From the NCBI GenBank assembly GCA_015852425.1, contig JAAAIG010000029.1, forward strand, positions 1 through 64,000: a stretch of 64,000 bases of DNA, in the 5' to 3' direction. Source of the DNA: Gryganskiella cystojenkinii. Lineage: Eukaryota > Mortierellomycota > Mortierellomycetes > Mortierellales > Mortierellaceae. The position numbers and the translations under genes are program-made. Positions 45,478-57,850 of the stretch are shown in pieces. The notes beneath the pieces were generated by a model. It was not told the DNA's origin, ran no database searches, and was given only the letters and a program-made list of their open reading frames with translations. Position 1 is the first letter of the stretch; each line of letters begins with the position of its first letter.

Positions 45478-47484
45478 CTAAGTGGTACCCTTGGCGAGTT
45501 GCTTCAATTTCCTCGAGCAGAACAAGAACACCATCATACTAATACCTAACGCCGTCGATCCAACAATCGCAAACGCATGTGGGTTCGTCTCCAGGTAGTT
45601 GTGCAAGTTCATGCCGTACAGACTCGCAATGATCGCGCCGCTAGACATGCCAAGAGTACCCATCGCGATCCGAAGTTCAAACAGCAAGAGCTGGTTCCGG
45701 TTTGCTCCCAAGATGACATTGACAATCTCCTCGGTCGATTGCATCTGCTGGCGAACGATCGAGACTGTGTTGGCGATTTCCTCGACCTGTTTCAAATATG
45801 ACTCCAAAAGAATCTCGATCTCCTCGTGTGAATCCTCCGATCTGGGTGTGCCGTTCTTCTTTTCTGTCAGGTACATGTTCGCCAAGTCGTCATCTAGAAA
45901 GAGGTAGAGCGGCCTCGTTAGCACTTGCGTTCACGACATGATGTCAAAAAAAGGGTTATCATCTCAACCCTTCATCCTTCGCATACCTTGATCCAGTGCC
46001 TCGACAAAGACATCGCGGATCAAAAGCGTCTTGGACTCGAAACGGGACAGCTTTTTCGAGTACTGTAGCAACTCCTTGAGCTTGTTCTGGTCAATGCTCT
46101 CCTCCAGGTGTGCCAACAGGTTCGTCACAAAGTGAACAAGGACCTCCATCTCGGATTGCAACGATGACAGGACCGAGATAAAGATTGCTTCCATAGCTCG
46201 GAATTCGAATGGCAATCCTCCCGAGGCACTGGTGCTCATCCTGAGTTTCTCTTCCAGATCGTAAATAAAGATAGATTGATTGTAACTGTCTGTGGATCCA
46301 AAGGAGTCGAACAAGACGACAAGGTCAGCCTTGATCAGCGCACGGATATGGCCCACGTTGATGAGAATTGCTTCTGGTCGAACAAGAAGGACGGGCATCT
46401 GGTTGTTGAAACTGCTGTCGATCTTGCGCAAGTCGCGGGCATGCAATCCGTGCTAATATGTCCAGCGGGTGAGAATTCAAAAGGTTAATAAACAGGGAAG
46501 TTTGTATTCCTTTGATGAGCCTCCATCATACTGCACGGTCGCAGGCTTTACCTGCTGGCACAGATCACTCTTGAGAAACTCGCCCGCGGTGGTCTTGACG
46601 TTGCCTCGGTGATCAAACTCTGTACATCGCAGTTTAATCTCGTTCTTGATGGTATGATGAGGAACCGCAGCCAAAGAGCGTTGGATCCGGGTCGCAGGGT
46701 CAGCCGCCGACGCTTGCAAGTTTGGTCGAGAGGGCATGGTTGTTAGGGATCGCATCTCCGAAACCGAGGCACCCGTCGATTCCTTGAACGGTCGCCTCCA
46801 TGTCTGCAGAGCATCGATTTTCGATAATGATGTGCTTGGTGAAGCTGAAGATGATGATGTTGTTGTCGTTGTCGTGGTGGTTGAGGGTCTTGTTGAACGA
46901 GTAAAAGAGGAAAAGGAGGAAGAAGGGGACGTAAAGAATGAGGGATATCTGGGCAGTAAGGAACAAGGTTGAGGCAGCGGCGATAAAGTTGTGCGGGATT
47001 TCCGGGAATGGAAGTGGCGATTAGACCGATTCGAGGATAGGCTGAGCGATTTTCCGTTTTGCACCGAGGCCGTTACTGGAATGGTCTTTGAAGCGAGCGT
47101 CTTGCTGTTGTTGGTAGGAGTGATGGTCCAGGTCCCGTAGCTGCGATTACTGCTACTGTTGCTGTTGTAGAGGCTATTGCTGTTGCGACCATCCCTGACA
47201 CCACTGTTAGCACAAAGGCTAGTGTTGATGTTGCACTGAAGAGCTGGTTTCGTTGAGAGACACCTTGCAGGGGCTGATCGCTTGCAGAAGGAACCAAAGA
47301 TCGAGCACGATAAGGAAAAGAACGATGATGCAGGGGGTACGGAGCAATGAGTTGTTGATGAACGAGTCCCTGTTTGGAACAGCCTGCGGTGTCCAGGAGA
47401 GGAGGGAGTGGTTGTAGAGGAGGAGGGACAAAAAAAGCTTCTTTGGGCCTGAGCCGAGGAACAGAGTCGAGAAGCCCTCTGCAT
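45478..47484 (-). CDS. MRS2: Mitochondrial CorA/MRS2-type magnesium channel
   Basis: Exons 47484-46552, 46452-45987 and 45893-45478 give 604 residues. I chose the ATG at 47484 because it begins an Arg/Ser-rich, acid-poor presequence (MQRASRLCSSAQAQRSFF) expected for mitochondrial import. The open frame upstream is pyrimidine-rich leader. The matrix domain starts near 290 (LRCTEFDHRGNVKT, ARDLRKIDSSFNNQMPVLLV), with the long helices near 400-530. TM1 ends in the diagnostic G-M-N motif at about 560-562 (SLYGMNLHNYLE), followed by TM2 (FAIVGSTALGISMMVFLFCS). MRS2 forms the pentameric inner-membrane Mg2+ channel. It is longer than the yeast protein because of a Ser/Thr-rich segment after the presequence. 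Confidence 0.93.
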
Positions 47485-48010
47485 TAGGAGAAGGGGTATA
47501 TTAAAGAGGGAATGAAGTGTGTGAAAGGTATTAACGATAGACAATAGAGGGAGGGAATACTGACGGATGCCAATGAAGGGGCAAGAGACAAAGAGAACAG
47601 AGGAATGTGGATGGGTTACTCCAACAAGAAAAAGAACGTGTTCCTGGTGCAATGAGACCACATTCTGTGAAAAAGGAAGAAATTGGGCGGACCCAAAAGG
47701 CAACAGGAACATGAACGTAGCAGTCACACTGTGGCTTGGGTCTTTGTTGACTTTGCTTTTTTTTTTGTATGTGCAGAGTGAGCGTGTGCCTCGAAAAGAA
47801 CTCCTATGGAATGACAGTGTTCTTTTTTTCTTTACCCATTTCAATCGCATCGCATTTGGATTGAACCTGTGGACAACCAACACTCCCTTTCATTCCCTTC
47901 CATTCCCTCTCCCTTTATCCACATTCATTCCATTCCTCTTCTCCCTTTTTAAATACTTTTTTTTCTTCTTCTTCCTTCGACTCTTTCACCTCAATCGCAT
48001 TCCCTCCACC
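47485..48010. promoter_or_regulatory. Divergent promoter region of MRS2 and BMS1
   Basis: The two start codons are 526 bases apart and point away from each other. A TTAATATACCCC motif near 47500 (minus-strand sense) may be a TATA-like element for MRS2. The BMS1 side is a long CT/T-rich leader from about 47880 that ends in CCACCATGG, a strong start context. Confidence 0.55.
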
Positions 48011-51000
48011 ATGGACACGCCTCAAAAGGCCCATAGGGCCAAGACCGCGGGTGCCAAGGCCAACAAGCACAAGAAGAATGCTGAAAAGAACAACCCCAAG
48101 GCCTTTGGCTTCCTCTCTGGAAGAAAGGCCGAGAAGGCGGCTCGCAGAAACTTGGACCGTGACCAGACTCGTCTTCACGTTCCTCTTGTCGACCGTACCC
48201 CGATGGACGCACCCCCAGTCGTTGTTGCTGTTGTTGGACCACCAGGAGTAAGTGGTTGATCACTTTCCCATAGCGGATGCAACTAATTGGCAATCACAGC
48301 AGACAGCAGACTAATGCATCTCTTATTTCAACCATAGACTGGAAAGACCACGCTGATCAAATCACTCGTCAAACGATTCACAAAGCACTCACTCTCCGAG
48401 ATCAAGGGACCCATCACCGTCATCTCTGGCAAGAAGCGTCGCCTCACCTTTATCGAATGCAACAACGACCTCAACAGTATGATCGACGTCGCCAAGGTTG
48501 CTGACCTCATCCTCCTCATGATCGATGCCTCTTTTGGTCTCGAGATGGAGACCTTTGAGTTCCTCAACATTCTCCAAACCCACGGTTTCCCCAAGATCAT
48601 GGGCGTTCTTACTCATCTGGATCGATTCAAGAACAACAAGACGCTGAAGACGACAAAGAAAAAACTCAAGCACCGTTTCTGGACCGAGATCTATCAAGGC
48701 GCCAAACTCTTTTACCTTTCCGGAGTCATCAACGGACGTTACCCCAACCAGGAGATTATGAACCTTTCAAGATTTATCTCGGTCATGAAGTTCCGCCCCT
48801 TGATCTGGAGAAACACACATCCTTATATGATTGCCGATCGTGTTGAGGATCTTACCGACCCCGAGATGGTGCGTCAGAATCCTACCTGCGATCGTACCGT
48901 GACCCTCTATGGATACCTCCGTGGCACCAACATGAAGTCTGGAATGCGTGTTCATATCCCCGGTATCGGTGATCATTACATGAGCGACGTCAGTATCCTC
49001 CCCGACCCTTGCCCACTTCCCGACAAGGTCCGCAAGCGTTTGGACGAGAAGCAAAAGCTGATTTATGCGCCCATGTCTGATGTTGGTGGTATCATGTACG
49101 ACAAGGATGCCGTCTACATCAACGTTCCCGGATCGTTCACGAAAAAGAGCCAGATCGTCAAGGGATCTATCAAGGGCGCTGGCGACGAATCCGGAGATGA
49201 TGCGGAGGAGCAGGAAGATGAAGAATCTGAAGAGGAGGATTATGAAAAGGGTCAAGGCGAGCGCATGGTGATGAACTTGCAGGATGCCCCCGATACCCTT
49301 GCCAGTCAACTTGAGGAGTCGGAACTTCGTATCTTTGCTGATTCTGCGCCCGTTCGCGCAGGAGATGTCGATGAAGAAGAAGAAGAGGAGGAGGAGGATG
49401 AGGAAGAGAGCGATGAAGAGCCAACAGGACGCAAGGGTGAGTGCTCGATAAACAGGAGACCGTTTACGGTCTGCAAACGAAATTGAATTAATATGCCAAC
49501 TAGTTGACTAACAATCTTTGTCAATCTCTTTATGGAATAGGCCCTCGCGAGCAAAAGGAGGCTGACAGCAATGGACGTATCCGTCGTCGTGCCGTTTTTG
49601 GTGATGAGGACGAGGATGTCGAGATGGCCAGCAGCGACGAGGAGGATGAGGATGCGGAAATGGATGAGGATGAGGATGAGGATGACGAGGAAGCCGAGGA
49701 TGGCTACGGTTCCACCTCTGCTAATGGTCGCAGGAAATACAAGTCCAAGTATGAGGCAAAGCACACTGGAGGCAAGAAGAACAAGAACGACTCGGATGAC
49801 GACGAGGAGGAGACTGTTGCTTTCGCTGACAGTGATAGTGATCTTGGAGATATCACTGGCGACGAGGATGACGAGGAAGAGAACTCGGAAGACGATAGTG
49901 CCTTGCGCTGGAAGAATGATCTGATGGCCAAGGCTGAGTCTGTCTTCCACTCGCGTCGCCGACCCAACCTCATGCGTTTGATTTACGGTGAACGCAAGTA
50001 CACGCCTGAACAGATTGTCAGCGGAGACATCGATGAGGGTCGTCCGAAGGATGAGGAGGATTCCGACGAGGGCTTTGGAACCGGACCCGGAACTGGAGCC
50101 GAGGAGAGCGAGGACGAGGACTTTTTGACGCTCAAGAAGGAAGATACCGATGCCGTTATCGCCCAACAACTCGATTCCTGCAAGACCACGGTCGAGTTTT
50201 CAGATTTGGATGTCTGGGAGGATCCTGAGGTTAAGGAGTCTATCCGGAATCGGTTCATCACTGGATCCTTGGATGTCCCTGGTGCCGCCGGTGCTGGAGG
50301 CGACGAAGATGAGGCCTTTGGTGATTTCGAGGATCTCGAGACTGGCGAGAAGGTTGAGGGCGGTGATGATGAGGACGACGAAGATGAGGATGATGATGAA
50401 GAAGGTGGCTCGTCCAAGAAAGCCCCCGCCGGCGAAAAGTCTTATGAGGACATGACCCGTGACGAGATTGCGGCCAAGAAGGAACAACTTAAGAAAAAGT
50501 TTGAGGCCGAGTACGGTGACGAGGATGATGAGAAGAAGGATTTCTACGACGAGATCAAGGGTGACATGGCTAAGCAGGCTCAGATCAACGAGGCCGAGTT
50601 CGAGGATGATGATCCCACAACTCGCGCGATGGTCGAGGGCTTCCGCCCCGGTACCTATGTCCGTATCTTGCTCAAGGATATGCCCTGCGAGTTTATCCAG
50701 TACTTCCAGCCGGAATACCCGATCATCATGGGAGGTCTCTTGCCCGCCGAAGAGAACTATGGATTCATTCAAGTCCGTATCAAGAAGCATCGTTGGCACA
50801 AGAAGATCTTGAAGACGAACGATCCCTTGATCTTCTCGTTGGGCTGGCGACGACTCCAGACGATGCCAATTTACTCTTTGAACGACGGCACGAGAAACCG
50901 TATGCTCAAGTATACTCCCGAGCATATGCATTGTCTCGCCACGATCTATGGACCGATTCACCCTCCCAACACTGGATTCTGTTGTGTTCAGTCTGTTTCT

Positions 51001-51955
51001 GAAGGCACTGTAAGTTATCCTATGCGCTTTTGAGTCTTTGGTTATGACTGTTTTTGAAAAGATATAATACTAATTGACTTTTTTTCTTTTCTTTTCTTAT
51101 GAATTTTAGTCCGCATTCAGAATCTCGGCTACAGGAGTCGTCCTCGATATCGACCATACTGTCGAGATTGTCAAAAAGCTCAAGTTGACGGGTCACCCTT
51201 ACAAGATTCACAAGAACACGGCCTTTGTCAAGGACATGTTCACGTCTTCTCTCGAGGTGGCCAAGTTTGAGGGTGCCAACATTCGTACGGTTTCTGGTAT
51301 TCGTGGTCAAGTCAAGAAGGCTGTTCAAAAGCCCGAGGGACATTTCCGTGCCACGTTCGAGGACAAGGTGCTCATGTCAGATATCGTCTTCTTGAGAGCC
51401 TGGTACCCGATCAAGCCCAAGAAGTACTGCAACCCTGTGACTTCATTGTTGTTGGCCAAGAAGAAGGAATGGCAGGGTATGCGCTTGACAGGTCAGGTCC
51501 GTCATGCTCAGTCGATGCAGACACCGCAGAACCATGACTCTGTGTACAGACCTGTGGAGAGAATGACTCGTCGGTTCAACACTTTGAAGGTTCCCAAGGC
51601 AATCAAGTCCTCGTTGCCCTTTGCGTCCAAGCCCAAATTACTGCCAGCTCAACGGAAACCTGGACTTTTGCAACGTCGTGCAGTCATGTTGGATCCTGAA
51701 CAGAAGCAGGTTTACACGTTGATGCAACAGATTCAGACCTTGAAGCGAGACAAGGATGCCAAGAGGGCCGAGAAGGCCAAGGAGAGAAAGGTTGTCTATG
51801 ACAAGAAGAAGGCCAAGGAGACGGCCAACTACGATAACCGGGTCAAGCGAGAGCGGAAGGAGCAGTTCCGGACCCAGGGTAAAGAACAAAAGCGCCAGGC
51901 GCTCAAGGAAGCTGGTGGACGGCCGAGGAAAAAGTCAAGAGGCAACGATGATTAA
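48011..51955 (+). CDS. BMS1: Ribosome biogenesis GTPase BMS1
   Basis: Exons 48011-48247, 48338-49436, 49541-51009 and 51110-51955 give 1216 residues, close to other BMS1 proteins. The N-terminus ([39 protein letters not shown]) is basic. The P-loop GPPGTGKTT is at 76-84, and the first intron cuts it between GPPG and TGKTT. The GTPase core continues with [20 protein letters not shown] and [20 protein letters not shown]. An AARP2CN-type segment lies near 230-310, long Asp/Glu-rich linkers at about 385-690, and the conserved C-terminal domain from about 830 ([40 protein letters not shown]) to a Lys/Arg-rich tail. BMS1 with Rcl1 acts in 18S rRNA processing in the small-subunit processome. Confidence 0.97.
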
Positions 51956-52339
51956 GCCTTTGTCGTAGGACTCGAGTTCTTATTTCTTTTGGACGTAGCG
52001 TTGCCCACACCCCATATCCCCAGTTTTCTTTTTCCTTTACATGTCCCTACATCATCTTTTTACAAAAAAACCATTAGAGCATTTTATCATCACTTTTTTA
52101 AAAACAATAACGCACTGCATTTTGAAACAATTCTCAGAAACGTTTGATGGGTTATTAATGATCAAAAAGTTTATGCAGAGGATAAGTGGCAATTGATAGA
52201 TAAACGGGCATTAGATAAGTGCAAAACAACAAAACAAACGAGAATGACAAAGCAATGGGACAATAAAAAAGAACGATGAAAAAGTCTATACGGTGGAAGA
52301 GGACGTGGAGGATATAAAGAGGAAGGAAGATGGCTTTAC
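51956..52339. other. Intergenic between convergent BMS1 and GT2 genes
   Basis: The 3' flanks of both genes lie here. AT-rich; no gene seen. Confidence 0.6.
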
Positions 52340-54196
52340 TTAAATGTGTCGACCCCCACCACTCCCTTGTCCGTACGGAGGTTGTTGTTGTTGATACGAC
52401 TGACGCCATGACGGCTGTTGTTGTAGCTGTTGTTGCTGTTGTTGCTGTGATGGCCGAGGCGGTTGCTCCGCGTCATAGTACTCGCCATAGGTCTCGTTCG
52501 TGTGCATGGAGGCCAGGACGGAATCCGGTTGGGCGAAATACTGAGCCAACTCGTCATCTTGATTATACTCGTACACGTCTGGATCCAAAGTTTGATCCTC
52601 AAGACCATCAACATCGTCCAATCGGCCGAACCCACCACCACCTTGCCTTGACGCGGCAGCAGCGGCCTCGCGTTGACGCTGTTGCACTTGACTGAAATGA
52701 CGGATAAGATCTGCGCTGGCAGGAGATTCCGGTCGAGGAATCTCGCCATTGTAGGGTCCCGTAGCGGTTGAGATCGAGAGTCCCTGTTGTTGCTCGAATT
52801 GGGTCGCTGTTGCTGCAGCGGCGGCGGCTGCCAGGGCGGCTTGTTCCGCGGCGCTGTTGGATTGTTGAGAACGTTGCTGTGGTTGCGTACCTCCATACTG
52901 ATCCTTTTCCTGCTGTTGTTGCAATTCCAATAGCTGTTTCTCCTTCTCTGCCTGCGCCAACTCGGCCGGGGTGGAATCGATACCGGCACGGGTACCCCAG
53001 CCAACCTCATGAAGCGTGAAAAGCGCGTAAATCTTCATGATGGAGAAATAGTAACCAAAGATCAAAAAGGCTGGGACCCATATGACGTCCTGGGGGCGTT
53101 TGAATAAGTGGGGCAGGAGCTTGATGATTCTGGTCAGCATTAACCAGACAACATACGAAATAACGATATCCCAGAGTGGCAAATGGAATTTCCCCTCTGC
53201 AGCCATGACGACGACCGAGATGGGACCGGAGAGCAGCGTGATCGGGTTGAAGATCTTGTCCACCATAGTGAACGCGACATAGGGGTGACGGGACCAGATC
53301 CGACGTTCCGTAAACAATGACCGGAAATCCGATCGCCAGGTGTTTCGTGTCCAACGCAGGACTTGTTTAACAAACCGCCAGTTGTTCTTGAACGTGGACA
53401 GCAACTCGGCCTCTTTACAGATCTGAACATAAGTGTTCCAACCGTGGAAAACCATCCAACGCGTCAAAAACTTGTCGTCACCAGAGTTGAGAGGGTACTT
53501 GCCGAGCCAGAAATCGTGCGTGAATTCGTACTGGAACTGAGGGTCTTGCAAGATACAGGTGCGATACGCGGCCGTACGACCGGACAGACAACAGACACCG
53601 CCGTCAATGTGAGTCGAGGCTGCGATTTCAATGTTACGGATCGTCAGACGGAACCCGGCCAGTACTTCCCAGACGGTTTGATAACGACCCACGGATTTAA
53701 CCGTCTGAGAGGTACCGACACCGCCCATGTTGGGGTCTTCAAAACACGCCAGGATATAATCCAACGCGGTGGGCGGCCAGATCGCGTCATCGTCTGCGAA
53801 GACAATGATCTCACTGGTCGTATTCCGGATGCCCTCGACCATCTGTAACCGTTTGTTGGCTTTTGGGACGGTCAGGACCCGGATCCTGGAGGGGTCGACA
53901 GAATTGGCCAATTCCTGTAGAGGCTCACGCATCTTGGTTTCTGTAATGATGATGATTTCCTTGGGGTTGTTGACGAGCCAGGAGTGAGCGGCTTCCTTGA
54001 ATTCTTCTCCAGCATCGATGGTGGGGACGATGATGGTCACATCGTATTCGGGCCGATAGGTCGGGTTGGACTTGGGGAGCATGGGTCGATAAAAGAAATA
54101 GGCGACCAGTTTGATCAAGAACCAGAGGTAGCGATAAAACCCGACGACGCCCAGTGGTACAAAGACCGGGAAGAGGTCCTTGGTGAGATACAACAT
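52340..54196 (-). CDS. Processive family-2 glycosyltransferase (Cps1/hyaluronan-synthase-like)
   Basis: A single exon encodes 618 residues. An N-terminal membrane segment (about 8-36) precedes a GT2 catalytic domain: YDVTIIVPTIDAGEEFKEAA, ADDDAIWPP near 134, SGDDKFLTRW near 240, and the processive-synthase Q-x-x-R-W motif as QVLRW near 279. Membrane helices at about 310-405 follow (PITLLSGPISVVVMAA, WDIVISYVVWLMLTRII, VPAFLIFGYYFSIMKIYALF). The cytoplasmic tail of some 200 residues is Gln/Ala-rich. These motifs define processive beta-glycan synthases such as fungal Cps1-type enzymes, hyaluronan synthase and cellulose synthase. It probably makes and extrudes a cell-wall or capsular polysaccharide from a UDP-sugar. 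The polymer cannot be read from sequence, and it lacks the long chitin synthase architecture. Confidence 0.9.
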   Translation of the reverse strand: MLYLTKDLFPVFVPLGVVGFYRYLWFLIKLVAYFFYRPMLPKSNPTYRPEYDVTIIVPTIDAGEEFKEAAHSWLVNNPKEIIIITETKMREPLQELANSVDPSRIRVLTVPKANKRLQMVEGIRNTTSEIIVFADDDAIWPPTALDYILACFEDPNMGGVGTSQTVKSVGRYQTVWEVLAGFRLTIRNIEIAASTHIDGGVCCLSGRTAAYRTCILQDPQFQYEFTHDFWLGKYPLNSGDDKFLTRWMVFHGWNTYVQICKEAELLSTFKNNWRFVKQVLRWTRNTWRSDFRSLFTERRIWSRHPYVAFTMVDKIFNPITLLSGPISVVVMAAEGKFHLPLWDIVISYVVWLMLTRIIKLLPHLFKRPQDVIWVPAFLIFGYYFSIMKIYALFTLHEVGWGTRAGIDSTPAELAQAEKEKQLLELQQQQEKDQYGGTQPQQRSQQSNSAAEQAALAAAAAAATATQFEQQQGLSISTATGPYNGEIPRPESPASADLIRHFSQVQQRQREAAAAASRQGGGGFGRLDDVDGLEDQTLDPDVYEYNQDDELAQYFAQPDSVLASMHTNETYGEYYDAEQPPRPSQQQQQQQLQQQPSWRQSYQQQQPPYGQGSGGGRHI

Positions 54197-57100
54197 ATTG
54201 TTGTATAAGAACGACTAGCGCAGGGAGAAAAGGGTGATCGACAGTGCGTGGGAGATGCTGTTGTTGTTGTCACCGTCGAAGAGTTGGGGGTTGGTAGGTT
54301 TAGCAAAGGGGGTCTCGCAGGGGGTGGTCAGTTGAATGAAATGCCTATTGATCAGCACTGTTTGTCGTTATCAGCTTGTTTCGCGTTTTTTTTTTGTGGC
54401 AAAGGGTTCGTTGGTGAAGGTTGTGCTCAATTTGTTAGTGGTTGTGTTGGGAAATGAAAATCTGTGTGCTTAAGTTTAAGACGGAAAAAAAAGTAGCACG
54501 ACTGAATGACGATGCAAAAAACTGAATGCAGAATGTGAAATGGAGGGCGAATGAGGTACGATGGGGGTAGAGTTCGTTATATTCAGACAAGAGAAGAAAG
54601 AGAGAGAGAGATAAAGAAAGTAAAAGAAGGAAACACAAAGGAGTTGGAAGGGGTGGACAGGACGAAGGAGTTCAGGAGAAGAGACCGAAAAATGAGAATC
54701 AAGACGGTGCCACGATGGAAGGAGGAGGGGTGGATCGCTGTGAGTGCGTGAATGGATGACAACGAAGTCGGACGTGAAAGAACCCGATTACAAAAGGGCG
54801 GAAAGGGAAAGGGACAAGAAGAAGAAGGAGGAAGGGGATGAAGAGATTAAAATGAAGAACAAAGAGGAAAGAGCACTGTACCGAAGAACTTGAAAGGGAA
54901 AAGAGCGAACCAGAAAAGAAAATCGCAACATGCCAACCTCGCAACAATAAAAATAGCCTCTCTCTCTCTCTCTTTTCTTACGCATACACCACATGTAACA
55001 GATATCCTTATTCTCTTGGTGGCGGGGCCAAAAGAGTCGCACTCAAAGCCGATTCCTGACAACCGACAAAAAAGAAAGAAAGAACGAAACAAAAAACAAA
55101 GGGGGTTCCTGTTCATGTACAACACTTCTACAATTTGATCAAATCCAGCATAGCTTTTTTTTTGTTGCTGTTATTCTCCCCCCCCCTCATCACCTCTCCG
55201 TGTCTGTCTCCCTCCCACTCCTGGTTCGAGTCTTCCTTTTTCTTGTATTCCTGGGGCCCCCTCAATTACTCATCGGTTCCCTCCCATCGAGTCTATTTTG
55301 TCCGAGACCGGTATAAAAGACGCGCCGGAATCGAGTTCGATTTTTTTTTTTTAATATTTCTTACTGGGGCTATTTACCAATGCCAACATCTGACCCAAAA
55401 ACGCGTTTCTTTCTCACCGGGACACAGATGACTATCTCTGCCCCATTAATATCCTCCTTGGGGGTGGGGAGTTAAGGAGCGAGAATTTTGATTAGGGTAA
55501 AAGTGGTTCACCACCGTTGATAAAATACGAAATATTATATTTTTATTTACTTATTTAGGAACCTGATCTGATCTGATGAATGGGCCGCCAGCTCGCGAAC
55601 TTGCCTCCAAAATGTTCCTTCGCCTGGCATCAAGAAAATCCTCCTCAGGGACCAACTTCTGTCGATTTCTCTTCTCTTATGTTCTTTCCAGTGCTTTTCA
55701 GGAATAAGCGTTTGGAGTGTTAACTGTTGTTTGCTCCGGTCATCTATTTTTGTGGAACGAGAAAGAGTCCCTGCCTCTTCCCATGGGATCGGCGGTGTGG
55801 TGGGCGCATAACAGTACGCCCGAGGGAAAGGGCATGACGAGACAGTGAGAGAGATGTCATTCAATCATCAAACGACTCGCCTGGGGTCGTGGAGAAGTTT
55901 ATTGACAGACTAGCGAATGAACGAACGAATCCGACAATCAACAAGAGTGGCAGTGAAGAAACGGGAAGCGAACGAGAGAGACAGGGAGGGCTCTTTTGAA
56001 ATGCGTGCATCAGGGCAACAGCCCAAGAACTCGTTTGAGACAAGGGGGCGAAAGAAAAGTCAAAGGTTGGCAAAGGGGCAGTAAATATAAAAAAGAAAGG
56101 AAAAGGAAAAGAAACGAAAACGAAAGTGACATGAACGAAAGAATCAAGAAACGTGCGCAAACGACAAGCGGACAGATCGTCCTTTGTCCCATTAAAATTC
56201 TTTTTTTGACACACGTAAAAACTTTTTGTGTTTGCCCAAAAAAATCCTGTGAGCACAATGAAATCACACAGGCACAGCAAACACAATTCAACTCCTTGTT
56301 GCTGTCCGTGTCTCTTTCTCTTCAGCTTCGCCGTGTCTGTCCTCCATTCGTCCGACTCTGCCTTTTGTTCGTTTAACAAGTTCTTGTTGCTGCAATTGCA
56401 ATTTTGCGACGTAGAAGAGAACGATGAAAGGTGCAAAAGATAAGGATTTTGTCTAGCACTGGAAAAGTCGCACCTTCTGTGAAAGTAAAGGTCGGCTCTC
56501 TTTTTGTCAGGAAGGGTGTCCACATGCCAACTTTGCCTCATTTGGGACAAGAAGGGGCGTTGAGCGATTTATTTTATTTTATTTTGTTGACACGAAAAAT
56601 ATAAAGTCGATCCTGGATCACGCAAACCACTCTGCTCTCATTGTCATGAACTAGAAGTATTGGCAATGATGCGACAGTTTCCCCTATCTTTGGTGCCCCT
56701 ATCTCGCCGGACGAAAACCATTGAGAGTGAGTAAGAGACGACCGGAGGGTCCACCCTGACGGTGTTGGAAAAGAAGAAAAATATAACAGGAATTCATGTC
56801 GGGGTAGAGATGTTCCTTGATGATCAACAATTAGAATCAACAAAGAGGTGAACATCCATGACGATGTCTAGTTTATCTTCCTTGAACCATTCTTTTTTTA
56901 GGTTCTATCCCATGAACCAACAAGGTAATGAAATGGAACCATGAGCGATGAACTTGCTTCGTCATTGACGTCTATTTTTTAAACCTTTTTGGGTTTCAAG
57001 AACCAGGGACCAAAACGTCCAACAAAAAAAAAGGCGTTTTGTTTGTGTGTTCGTCTCTGGTTGATTGATCAATGATTGTTCGCTTTATTTTAGATATTTT

Positions 57101-57850
57101 TGGTTCGCTGCATTACAAAGGGGCACACGCGATACACGCTTGAGAGGACATGGGGTTGGATGAAGTATGGAGGAAGGAGGTGACGAGGTGTCAAAGGCGA
57201 GGAAAGCGGGTCAAAGGGAATCACACTGCCACCGCCCAACCGCTATCTGATCTTGACTGGTCGGGCCGCTGCCCTTTTTTTCCAACAGCAAAAATCCAAA
57301 AGAGAGCACAAACAAAGAGCTCTTTATTATGTCCCTGCAACTCTGTCATTTACCGAAATGCCGACTCCGATCCAAATCCCACTTGACAGAACAGACATAC
57401 CCCTGAACCTCTTTTGTTTTTTCTCTCTCTTTCTCTTTTCCGCTGTTTCCAACTTTCTCCTTTCAAACCACCATCCCTCTCGTCGGTACCATTTTTTTTT
57501 CTCAAGAAGTAGAGATAGAAAGCACTCTGTAGCCAACGTATTCTCCCTTCTTCTCCTCACTCTCCCTGCAGATCTATCTCAATCCTCCTTTGCGTCTCTA
57601 TTCTCTTCTTTGAACCCCTCTCCTTTGGCTCTTTCGACATTCGAAACAACAACACTGCAAGGAGGCACAGACAGTTTATCGTCTTTCTTTGTTTACCTCT
57701 TCCCATCAGCACCCCTACCCCTCGCTTGAGTTTACACTGCTCCCTTAAACCACCACTGGCAGTCAAAGATCCCCCCTGTTGATACCCAGTACGCAACAGA
57801 TCAAAGGATATCGATTTGATATAATCGCAAAGCAAGCAGATACTCTCAAG
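54197..57850. other. 3.6-kb intergenic region between divergent genes, no gene supported
   Basis: The region holds both the GT2 promoter (GA-rich 54590-54900) and the tetraspanin promoter (CT-rich 57410-57620). CT repeats lie at 54957-54974. A GGTATAAAAGACGCG TATA-like motif is at about 55310-55324 with no recognised gene downstream. Long minus-strand frames (55547-55864, 55861-56550) are low-complexity and match no family. Confidence 0.5.

Noticed and set aside
47485..47883. N-terminal extension of MRS2 to the ORF start at 47883
   Set aside because: The extension is pyrimidine-derived Phe/Leu/Ser sequence. The ATG at 47484 gives a proper mitochondrial presequence.
47567..48010. N-terminal extension of BMS1 upstream of 48011
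   Set aside because: The upstream codons are low-complexity, and 48011 has a CCACCATGG context and matches the usual BMS1 start.
55547..55864. 105-codon minus-strand ORF
   Set aside because: Somewhat protein-like, but no homology signal I recognise and no supporting neighbour exon.
55861..56550. 229-codon minus-strand ORF
   Set aside because: Contains long Phe/Ser/Leu runs from pyrimidine-rich DNA, no domain or splice-linked partner; probably chance.
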